A stretch of DNA of 64,000 nucleotides from Aurantiochytrium sp. KH105 (Eukaryota; Sar; Bigyra; Thraustochytrida; Thraustochytriidae). How positions within the stretch are numbered: position 1 is the first letter of the stretch; each line of letters begins with the position of its first letter. The stretch covers positions 1 to 64,000 of the forward strand of contig BGKB01000219.1 in the NCBI GenBank assembly GCA_003116975.1, read 5' to 3'. Below the pieces are notes generated by a model, which worked only from the letters and a program-made list of their open reading frames with translations, was not told the origin of the DNA and made no database searches. Below are positions 56,694 through 64,000 of this stretch, piece after piece. The translations under genes and the position numbers were made by a program.

Positions 56694-57812
56694 TTAGTGC
56701 TTGCTCTGGAAGGTGGTGGTGGGCAGATCGCGCTGGATGACCTCGACCCAGTACCCGGTGGGATCCTTGACAAAGGCAATATTGCGCATGGAGCCATCTT
56801 GGGGCTTCTTTTTGAACTCGCATCCGGCTTTTTCGAGCTCTTGGCAGAACGTCTCGAGGTTGTCAACGAGGAAGCCAACGTGGCCAAAGCCCTGGGGCAC
56901 AGTCTTGCCCTTGTACTCGGTGTCATTGCCATTGTGGTACGAGGGACCTTCCTCGTCCTCGGTGCCGTGGTTCCAGGTGAGCTCGAGGCAGGGGTCCCAG
57001 AGCTCCTTGGTGATGGCCTCAACCTTTTGGTCCTTGAGGTCCTGGAGCGCCTTTGTAGGCGTGGCGAGGAAAAAGAGGGAAAAGTCGCCCTTTTCCTTGG
57101 GGTAGTGGCTCTCGCGGACGACCTCCATGCCAAAGAGGTCACGGTAGAAGGCAATGGACTTGACGGGGTCCTTGATACGCATCATGGTCTGGCTAAAGTT
57201 ATGGCGGTCGGCCTCGGGGCCCTTGCGGTTGCTGGGCACGAGCTCGATCCAGTAGCCGTCCGGATCAAGGGCAAAGGCGATGCCCTTCATGCGTCCCTCG
57301 TCGGGGCGCTTCTTGAAGGGCACGCCGTTCTTTTCGAGTTCCTCGGAGGTGGCGTAAACGTCCTTGACGTTGAAGGCAATGTGTCCGAAGCCCACGGGGT
57401 CGGTGTTGCCATTGTGGTAGAGCTGGGGGCGATCGGCGTGGTCGCGCTGCTCGAGCTCACTCTCGGGCTTGTCCTCAGTGCCGTGGTTGTGCGTGAGCTC
57501 GATAAAGGCGAGTCCCTTGCAGGAATCCCAGAGAAACTTGTGTGCTTCTGGGGTTCCGGGCGTGGGCGCCTTGTCCTGGAGGTCCTTGGGCAGGGTGGCC
57601 AGAAAATAAAGGGAGAACTTGGCCTCTTCAAAGTGCATCTCGTTGACGAGGGTGCATCCAAAGTGCTCCTTGTAGAACGCGACGGAGGCCTTGGGGTCGC
57701 GCACGCGGAGCATCGAGTGCTGCCATCCCGGGTTGAGACCCTGGAGCGTCTTGACGCTCTCTGCGTCAAAGGGGCTCGGCGTCTCGCGCAGGTTGTCTGC
57801 TTCGATGGGCAT
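56694..57812 (-). CDS. GLO1: Glyoxalase I, two-domain, cytosolic type
   Basis: A 372-residue paralogue of the gene at 55027, with the ATG at 57812 (MPIEADNLRETPSPFDAES). It begins straight at the first domain, with no presequence, so a cytosolic location is likely. Both domains again have NPGWQHSMLRVRDP, FIELTHNHGTED, GFGHIAFNV and GYWIELV, and then FSQTMMRIKDP, LELTWNHGTED, GFGHVGFLV and YWVEVIQ. The segment RPDEGRMKGIAFALDPDGYW is identical in both genes, which points to a recent duplication or ongoing gene conversion. The two genes lie head to tail on the same strand and are about 460 bases apart. Confidence 0.94.
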   Translation of the reverse strand: MPIEADNLRETPSPFDAESVKTLQGLNPGWQHSMLRVRDPKASVAFYKEHFGCTLVNEMHFEEAKFSLYFLATLPKDLQDKAPTPGTPEAHKFLWDSCKGLAFIELTHNHGTEDKPESELEQRDHADRPQLYHNGNTDPVGFGHIAFNVKDVYATSEELEKNGVPFKKRPDEGRMKGIAFALDPDGYWIELVPSNRKGPEADRHNFSQTMMRIKDPVKSIAFYRDLFGMEVVRESHYPKEKGDFSLFFLATPTKALQDLKDQKVEAITKELWDPCLELTWNHGTEDEEGPSYHNGNDTEYKGKTVPQGFGHVGFLVDNLETFCQELEKAGCEFKKKPQDGSMRNIAFVKDPTGYWVEVIQRDLPTTTFQSKH

Positions 57813-58929
57813 GGTGGCTGCTGCTCGTGTCTTGCTCTCTCGTGCGACTGGCGCCTGCTGGCTGTCTTGCTCGCTCGGCTGTCTTGCTCGCTCGGCTGCT
57901 TGCTTGCTCGCTTGCTTGATGACTTGCTTTGCTCTTGGTTTGCTTCCCTCGGTGCGTTTGAGGTTTGCTGAAGCGAGGCGAGGATATGGACGCGCTCCGC
58001 CTCAGGTCGCCTGGGATCGATCCAATGCCTTCTGGCCTCGCTCGACCCGAGCTTCGAACCGGGCGGCCGCGGCGGGCGGAAGCGCGGACCTCCGTCTCGC
58101 TCTCGACGGCGAGCTCGGGCCCAGTCGCGAGCAAGGCCGAGAGAGAGAGGGCGACAGAGAGCGAGACAGAGGGCCGGCACCTGCACCGCAGGGTTTCCCG
58201 AGCAGGCCAAAGGAGGCAGGCTCAGCCAGTGCAGCTGAGACGACGCGCTCCGTCCGCCGCATTCCCTCCCTCGGCGCGAACCCGGCCACGGCGCGCGAGC
58301 TGGGCGCGCTGGGCGTCCCCGAGAACGCGCACACCGCCGCGGCGTACGCGGCGCGCCTCTGCCGCCCTCCTCCCCCCCCGCGCTGCTTCCTCCTTTTCCC
58401 CGCTCCCTCCCTCTCTGCTCGACGCACTGTGTGAGACTGACGCGCCGGGCGCCGTTATCACAAATCGGGCGCCGCGGCACAAGAGCGCGGCCCTCCCCTC
58501 CTCTCTCTCCCTCGCTCCCTCTCTATCTCGCGCCTCGCCTCGCCTAGCTTCTCGCTTCGCCTCGCCTCGCCTCGCCTCGCCTCGCTTCTCCGCGCCTCGC
58601 CTCGCCTCGCCTCGCCTCGCCTCGCGCGGGCGGGGCGGGGAGGAGGCGGAGGCGGAGGCGGAGGCGGCCGCGGTGGGCGAGCGGCGCCAGCGGGCTGCGC
58701 TGGCTGGCTGGCTGGCGCGGCGGCGCGGCGGGCGCGCGGGCCCGAGGCGAGGGCGGCGCGAGAAAGATCCGAGGGGCCCGAGAGAGAGGCGAGGATTTGT
58801 CGAGGTCCGGGCTGGCGGGGATGATGAGTGAGTGAGTGAGTGGGACCAGGATTGGGCGATCGGAGGATAGGATGTGAGCGACAGCGAGCGGCAAACCGAG
58901 ATCACCGCGAAGGAGAGACAAGGCAAGGG

Positions 58930-58980
<51 letters not shown>

Positions 58981-59000
58981 GAGACGCAAGGCAAGGCAAG
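57813..59000. promoter_or_regulatory. Divergent GC-rich region before triosephosphate isomerase
   Basis: About 1.2 kb between glyoxalase I and triosephosphate isomerase, which start outward from it. It has GCTTGCTCG runs near 57861-57925, a CGCCT pentamer array at about 58531-58625 broken by a few changes, GGAGGC runs near 58640-58668, a GTGA run near 58826-58841, and an AGC array at about 58934-58976 in the isomerase leader. No TATA box is evident. Divergent promoter sharing is possible. Confidence 0.6.
58934..58976 (+). repeat. AGC repeat in leader of triosephosphate isomerase
   Basis: About 14 AGC units ending some 25 bases before the ATG at 59001. It is T-free on the coding strand, like the leaders of several other genes here. 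Confidence 0.85.
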
Positions 59001-59759
59001 ATGGCGGCACGTCGGATTCCGCTCGTGTGCGGCAACTTCAAGTTGAACGGGTCCCGCTCCATGCTCGAGGGCATCGCCAAGACCCTGAACGGCGCGTCCC
59101 TGAGCAGCAACGTGCAGGTGGGCGTGGCGCCGTCGGCGGTGCACCTGGACCTGATGCGGCAAAAGCTGCGCTCCGAGGTCATGGTGGGCGCGCAGGACTG
59201 CTGGACCAAGGGCTCGGGCGCCTTTACCGGCGAGACCAGCGCCGACATGCTCGTGGACCTGGGCCTCGAGTTCTCCATTGTGGGCCATTCCGAGCGCCGC
59301 GAAAAGGGCGAGACCAGCGCCGAGATCGGCGAGAAGGCCGCGTACGCCACGTCCAAGGGCCTCATGGTCATTGGCTGCATCGGTGAGAAGCTCGAGCACC
59401 GCGAGAGCGGCAAGACCATGTCGGTCATCACGGAGCAGATGCAGGGCTACCTGGCCGCGCTCAAGGAGGAGGAGATGTGGAGCGACATGGTTCTCGCCTA
59501 CGAGCCCGTGTGGGCCATCGGTACCGGCAAGACCGCCTCGCCCGAGCAGGCTCAGGAGGTCCACGGCGAACTGCGCGATTGGCTCAAGACCAACATTTCC
59601 GAAAAGGTCGCGGCCGAGACGCGCATCCTCTACGGTGGCTCCGTCACGGAGAAGAACTGCGACGAGCTCATCAAGAAGGAGGACATTGACGGCTTTCTCG
59701 TGGGCGGCGCCTCGCTCAAGCCCGAGTTCGTCCAGATCTGCCAGGCTCCGGGCAACTAA
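59001..59759 (+). CDS. TPI1: Triosephosphate isomerase
   Basis: A 252-residue glycolytic enzyme interconverting dihydroxyacetone phosphate and glyceraldehyde 3-phosphate. The ATG at 59001 has AAGATGG context. Catalytic residues are visible: Lys14 in CGNFKLNG (usually NWKMN, so Trp and Met are replaced by Phe and Leu), His96 in VGHSERR and Glu168 in AYEPVWAIGTG, plus the phosphate-binding ILYGGSV and VGGASL. There is no N-terminal extension, so it appears cytosolic. Length is standard. Its neighbour is a glyoxalase, the enzyme that detoxifies methylglyoxal, which forms from triose phosphates. Confidence 0.97.
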   Translation: MAARRIPLVCGNFKLNGSRSMLEGIAKTLNGASLSSNVQVGVAPSAVHLDLMRQKLRSEVMVGAQDCWTKGSGAFTGETSADMLVDLGLEFSIVGHSERREKGETSAEIGEKAAYATSKGLMVIGCIGEKLEHRESGKTMSVITEQMQGYLAALKEEEMWSDMVLAYEPVWAIGTGKTASPEQAQEVHGELRDWLKTNISEKVAAETRILYGGSVTEKNCDELIKKEDIDGFLVGGASLKPEFVQICQAPGN

Positions 59760-60385
59760 GCTTCAAGAAAGAAAGGGAACATGAGTGAACAATTGTTGTG
59801 TGAGATGTGCGTGGAAGTAAACCCGCAAATCGTGCGCGAACCACCCACGGACATCTCCACAACGTCAACTACACTACGGCGACTTTCTCCTTTTCTTCTT
59901 CTTCAAATTTTCCTCTTTTTTGGGGTGGGGGGGAGAAAGACTTTGCTGCGATGTATCGCGATGCGATGGGCAGTAGGTTGGGGAGCAGGTTCTTAATTTT
60001 GCTAAGTAGTACTTTTTATTGTTTATGTAACAATGCGGATTCGTTGGCAGAAAAAGAAAAGGAGCCAGGGGAAGGGTAGCGTTGCGTTTACGAAGAGGGA
60101 TCCGCAATGAGCTTCTTCTTCTTCCCTGCTGGTAAGATGAATGATTGTCTGGCTGGCTTGCTGTCTGGCTGGCTGGTCGCACTTACACCAAAACTAGAAA
60201 AAAAGGAGACAAAGAAGCAAGCAGTAAAAATTCTTCCAATACTTATTTGAATCGTTAAATAAAAGTGCTCGAGTTCCCGCGGCGCGTGCTCCCATGCATG
60301 CGTACGTGCGTCGTCGACCCGAAAACGTCGAAAAAATGTTGATGATGTCCATCCACACCAAGGCGCAAAAAAAAGATCCCATGGT
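59760..60385. other. Intergenic, no gene seen
   Basis: About 630 bases between convergent genes. It is AT-richer, with TTTTCTTCTTC runs near 59885-59905, a GGTGGGGGGG run near 59923-59932 and GGCTGGCTTG repeats near 60150-60176. No RNA gene is recognised. Confidence 0.65.
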
Positions 60386-63169
60386 CTACTCGCCGAGGTC
60401 CCAGACGCGAACGGTCTTGTCAGCCGAAGCGGAAGCGAGCTTGCCCGAGGTAAGAACATGCAGCGACTTGACCCAGCTACGGTGGCCAACAAGCGTCTTG
60501 ACGCAGAGTTTAGTGGAGGTGTCCCAGATCTTGATGCAGTTGTCACGCGAGGCCGAGGCCAAGAGTGGGCGCGCCGATGGCCCCAGTCCCGGCAGACTCA
60601 CCAAAGACTCTACAACGTCTGAATGCCCAATAAGTTTGCCGGCAGGCTTGCCAAAGACTTGCTCGCGCAAATGCCAGAGGCGAATCGTGCGGTCGGCCGA
60701 GGCGGTGGCCAAATACTTGCCAATTTGCTTGATGGAGCGGATCGAGCTGCGATGGCCGTGCAGCGTTTTCACAAGCTTCCAGTCACGTCGCGGGTTCCAA
60801 ATTTTGACAGTAGCATCTTGCGACCCAGTCGCCAAGAGATCGTGCGTGCGATTGCCGCGTGAGACGGTGACGCGGCAGACGCCATAGACATGGTCTGTGT
60901 GGCCCGTGAGGGTGCGCTCGCACGCATACGTGTCCAAGTTCCAAACCTTGATGGTGTTGTCTGCAGATCCGGAAACAAGACGGCCGGCCACCTCGGCGAT
61001 GGCCACGACCCAGCCAGTATGTCCCTCGATGACCTTTACACAAGTCCATGTTTCTGGGTCCCAGATGCGAATCGTTTGGTCGAACGAACACGAAGCCACC
61101 TTGCCGTTGCTGAGAGAGAGGAGACCAAAGACACGTTCCTGATGTCCTTCCAGGACACGCTCCGAGCCAATCTTGTGCTCGGCCGCGGGCTGTGGCCAAA
61201 CGCGGATGGTGTGGTCGCGTGAGCCTGATACGAGGTCACCGGCGGGTGACTCTGTCACCGCATACACGTAGCCACCATGGCCCTCGAGCATGAAATCGCA
61301 CTTGTCGTCCTTGACTTGGCTTCCGCGCGCCATCGCGTAGCGTCGCAGTTTGGGGATCGAGTGGTCGTCGTCGTCGTCATCATCGTCGTCGCGTTCCTCA
61401 CCTGCCGTGTCGCCGTCATCGTCGTCATCGTCATCGTCATTGGCCGCGGACGTGGTGTTGTTCTCCTTGCCTTGATCTTTTTGTTCACCCGACGAATCCG
61501 TTCGATTGGTCGCGTCATCGTTGCCGTTGTTCGTGGTGTTGTCATCGTCATCATCGTCGGCGACCTGAACGCGTTTGATACGTTCAGCGCGACGCTCACG
61601 CTTGACCTTTTCCCAGCCAATGGTTCGCTCCCAGACCTCGAGAAGGTCCGGGGTGTCCTGAAGCTCTTGAAAGAGCATTTCGATTTCCTCGTCGCTGAGG
61701 TGTGCGAAGCGAATGGTTCCGTTCTCCAGAATCTTGGCAAAGGCTTTGCAGCGGTCTTCGTCCTCTTCCTCCTCATCGTCATCGTCGTCATCATCATCGT
61801 CGTCCTCCTCTTCTTCGTTCTCGTCTTTGATACGGTCGGTGTCCTCCATGTCTGGGTCGTCGTCCTTTTGTGCGTTTTCGGTTTCGTTGTCGGCGTCGTC
61901 GCCGTCCTTTTCATCGTGGTGAGCCTTTGCGCGTTTGGCGGGGTGGTCGGCGTTTTGCGCGCCGCGCTTGCGCGACTTGGCCGCGGCTGTTGACGCTGAA
62001 GAGGATACGGAAAGGTCGTCGGGCTTGCCTTCGTCCGCAGATACGGGCCTTACGGTCTCGACGGGCTTGTGCGATGCCCAGCGCACGAGTGCCCGAACGA
62101 CGGAAGCCTCGCTGTTGCACTTGAGGTTGTCGCGGCGCAAAAGGCGTTCAACGGCATCCGAGGCAAGTTCGACCCATTCGGACTGCTTGGTAACCTCCAT
62201 GAAGTGATCACTCAAGTAGTCGTCGGCGAGCTCCTCGAGACGACCGCAGTCAAAGAGATTACCAAGCGCGCAGATGCGCAGGGCGTTGCTGGGCTGAAGC
62301 TTTTGTAAAAGGTACTCGACGCAGAGATCGACGCCGCCCTGAAGGCCGAGAAAGTGACAGGCCCGCAAGGTTTCCGAGACGGTCGAGTCCGAGAGCGAGA
62401 GGGAACCAGTGTAGATGAAGGCGATGGCGCGGAAAAAGGCAGCGCCCTCGACGTGTGCGCTGTCGAGAGAAAAGCAAGAGACGCCTTCAAAGGCGCGCGA
62501 GAGCCCGGACTGCTGCATGACCGAGGCCTTTACGACGGCGGCGCCGTCGGGAAAGGCGGATGATGCAGCGGCGGCGGCGGCAGCAGAGGAGGAGGAGGAA
62601 CTTGCGCTCGCCGAGCTAGCGGCGACGCGTTTAATGCTGCGCAGACCGCGCAGAGCGTGGCGCAAGAGCGGCGATACAGCCGTGACAATGAGACTGTGCA
62701 TGCGCATATTTGCGAGTCCATCCGCAAAGCAGGCGATGGGCTTGCCCTTGAACTCGCGCATGATTTCATCGCGATTCGCGAGACATTTAACAAAGACGAC
62801 GAGATCGAGGCCCTGTTTTTGCGTCCACGCGGCGGCGAGCTTGTTGCGGAGGTCGGCGTCATGCTGGTTGCTGCGGTAGGCGACCTTGGCGTTGTCGCTG
62901 GTGCTGGAGCTGTCCCCTGCGTGATGTGCGGCTCGGCCGCTATGGGAGCTGCAGCTGCTGGTGCTGCGCACGGGGTACGAGTTTCCTGTGCTGCTGGCGT
63001 CGTCCTCGTCGTCGCCTTCGCCGCTACGCGTGCTGCGTGCGCTGCGGCTCCTGGACAGGAGCGTAGGCGTACTGGGCGCGGCGGGCGGCGTGCTGTTGTT
63101 AAAGGGCTGCTCTAGCGCATACGAGTCGAAGCGCTGGCGCTTGGCCTCGGGGATCCCGTCGAAGAGCAT
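60386..63169 (-). CDS. BTB-BACK-WD40 protein, likely CUL3 adaptor
   Basis: A 927-residue protein with an unusual domain order. The ATG at 63169 starts MLFDGIPEAKRQRFDSY, then a Ser/Arg-rich N-tail. A BTB/POZ domain (about 115-260) is interrupted by a Ser/Ala insert; it includes AFIYTGSLSLSDSTVSETL and LGLQGGVDLCVEYLLQ. A BACK domain follows, with NALRICALGNLFDCGRLEEL and SEASVVRALVRWASHK. Next are very long Asp/Glu tracts encoded by GTC/ATC repeats on the plus strand. The C-terminal third is a WD40 propeller of about seven repeats (VSGSRDHTIRVWP, ASCSFDQTIRIWDPE, VSGSADNTIKVWNLD, ATASADRTIRLW, ASASRDNCIKIWD, ASASADKTVRVWDLG). BTB-BACK usually recruits CUL3 ubiquitin ligases, so the propeller would bind substrate. 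That function is inference. Confidence 0.85.
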   Translation of the reverse strand: MLFDGIPEAKRQRFDSYALEQPFNNSTPPAAPSTPTLLSRSRSARSTRSGEGDDEDDASSTGNSYPVRSTSSCSSHSGRAAHHAGDSSSTSDNAKVAYRSNQHDADLRNKLAAAWTQKQGLDLVVFVKCLANRDEIMREFKGKPIACFADGLANMRMHSLIVTAVSPLLRHALRGLRSIKRVAASSASASSSSSSAAAAAAASSAFPDGAAVVKASVMQQSGLSRAFEGVSCFSLDSAHVEGAAFFRAIAFIYTGSLSLSDSTVSETLRACHFLGLQGGVDLCVEYLLQKLQPSNALRICALGNLFDCGRLEELADDYLSDHFMEVTKQSEWVELASDAVERLLRRDNLKCNSEASVVRALVRWASHKPVETVRPVSADEGKPDDLSVSSSASTAAAKSRKRGAQNADHPAKRAKAHHDEKDGDDADNETENAQKDDDPDMEDTDRIKDENEEEEDDDDDDDDDDEEEEDEDRCKAFAKILENGTIRFAHLSDEEIEMLFQELQDTPDLLEVWERTIGWEKVKRERRAERIKRVQVADDDDDDNTTNNGNDDATNRTDSSGEQKDQGKENNTTSAANDDDDDDDDGDTAGEERDDDDDDDDDHSIPKLRRYAMARGSQVKDDKCDFMLEGHGGYVYAVTESPAGDLVSGSRDHTIRVWPQPAAEHKIGSERVLEGHQERVFGLLSLSNGKVASCSFDQTIRIWDPETWTCVKVIEGHTGWVVAIAEVAGRLVSGSADNTIKVWNLDTYACERTLTGHTDHVYGVCRVTVSRGNRTHDLLATGSQDATVKIWNPRRDWKLVKTLHGHRSSIRSIKQIGKYLATASADRTIRLWHLREQVFGKPAGKLIGHSDVVESLVSLPGLGPSARPLLASASRDNCIKIWDTSTKLCVKTLVGHRSWVKSLHVLTSGKLASASADKTVRVWDLGE

Positions 63170-64000
63170 GGCGTCCCGGCCGCCGACGTTGCGAGTCTGC
63201 TCTCCGTCCAGGACGGGTCTGCGAGCCTGCGCGCGCGCGAGCGACCGAGCGCGAGCGGCCTCGCTGCACCCGGCGCGCTAGCGCGAGCGAGCCCGCGCTG
63301 CCTGTCTGCCTGTCTGCCTACCTCCCTGGCTCCCGGCCGCGGCTCGCCCGCTGCTCGTCTTGCGCGTCTGCTGTGCGCGCGCCCTGGCCTGGCCTGGCCT
63401 GGCCTGGCCTAGCCTGCCGCTGCTCGCGCTGGCGCCGTGCGGGCGCGCGCCTTCTGCCTCTGCCGGCCTCCGCCTGCGCCCGCCCGCTGGCCGCCCGCCG
63501 GAGCCTGTCTCTGCCTCTGTCTGTCTCTGTCTCTTGTCTGCCTTTGTTTGCCTGCGTCTGTCTCTGTCTGGCTGTCTGTTGTCTCTTGTGTGTGTGGCTC
63601 TGGCTGGTCTGGTTAGGCCTGCTTTCTTTGCTTTCTTTCTTCCTTTCTTTCCTTCCTTTCTTTCCTGCCGCCTCGACGCGACGCGACCTCCTCCCGCGCC
63701 GCTCGCCGTCGCTCGCTCCCGCCGCCTCACAGTGGAGTGTCCTGCCGCTGCGGTGCGCGCCCCTTCTCGCCTGCTTGCGTGCCTGCGCTCTCTAGGTCGG
63801 CTGCGGGGAAGGGGGGGGGGGGGCGGAGCTCGAGTGGTTTGGTTGGTGGATTGACTGTCTGTGAGTGCTCGCTTGCTCGATTGATTGATTGATTGATTGA
63901 TTGATTGGCTGATTGATTGGCCGTGGCTGCTGCTTGTGTTCCTTCCACCAGCCAGCAGCAGCGGTGGTTGATTGAAGGGCAGGGAGATTCGGGAGGAGCC
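63170..64000. other. Window-end region, repeats only
   Basis: About 830 bases to the right edge. CTGCCTGTCTGCC, TGGCCTGGCC (about 63387-63412), TTTCTTTCTTCC (about 63629-63665), a G12 run (about 63811-63822) and a GATT tetramer array (about 63880-63919) are present. No credible frame is seen; the left part is the BTB gene's promoter. Confidence 0.6.

Noticed and set aside
58531-58625. Telomere-like or minisatellite array (CGCCT)
   Set aside because: It is a short internal pentamer run in a promoter region, not a terminal repeat.

Overview
The window is a piece of a GC-rich, gene-dense, intron-poor nuclear genome of a unicellular eukaryote. It carries eukaryote-only genes (an eIF3i homologue with a GT-AG intron, an SHPRH/Irc20-like SNF2-RING ATPase, a BTB-BACK-WD40 protein, an Sfi1-like centrin-binding protein, an ABCF/GCN20 factor, a classical dynamin). 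A Cys-rich GCC2/GCC3 multispanning receptor, the crotonase and GST arrays, the many homopeptide tracts and the near absence of introns fit a stramenopile protist such as a thraustochytrid. That placement is inference; no marker gene in the window fixes it.

Layout. 1-4.6 kb: five small genes of unknown function, mostly membrane proteins, including two tandem paralogues (the first cut by the window edge and frame-disrupted). 4.7-9.7 kb: a divergent pair, a PD-(D/E)xK-nuclease-plus-kinase protein resembling Crinkler-type (CR) effectors and an ankyrin/WW/thioredoxin-like protein. 9.7-13.6 kb: a sigma-like glutathione S-transferase array with one truncated remnant, one intact gene and one gene with a single-base frameshift. 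15.2-19.2 kb: three tandem crotonase (enoyl-CoA hydratase/isomerase family) genes. 19.6-29.4 kb: a multi-CX9C protein, a secreted GxGYxYP-type protein and the 2,202-residue SNF2-RING ATPase, the last two sharing a divergent promoter with a perfect 30-bp palindrome. 31.2-43.5 kb: UDP-glucose 6-dehydrogenase, eIF3i, Cu/Zn superoxide dismutase, a class-3 lipase and the GCC2/GCC3 membrane protein. 43.9-49.8 kb: two unrelated dynamin-superfamily GTPases head to head. 50.2-63.2 kb: ABCF ATPase, Sfi1-like protein, two tandem two-domain glyoxalase I genes (one with a likely mitochondrial presequence), triosephosphate isomerase and the BTB-BACK-WD40 protein.

How the genes relate. There are no operons. 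The clearest themes are local tandem duplication (small membrane proteins, GSTs, crotonases, glyoxalases) and metabolic or oxidative defence: GST, Cu/Zn SOD, two glyoxalases, and triosephosphate isomerase, whose substrates are the main source of methylglyoxal. Many genes have T-poor simple-repeat leaders just upstream of the ATG. Two single N characters mark assembly joints: one inside the kinase gene, one between two almost identical 255-bp segments that look like an unmerged overlap. Starts were placed at ATG codons only. Several reading frames can be extended upstream only with GTG or TTG, and these extensions were not accepted.
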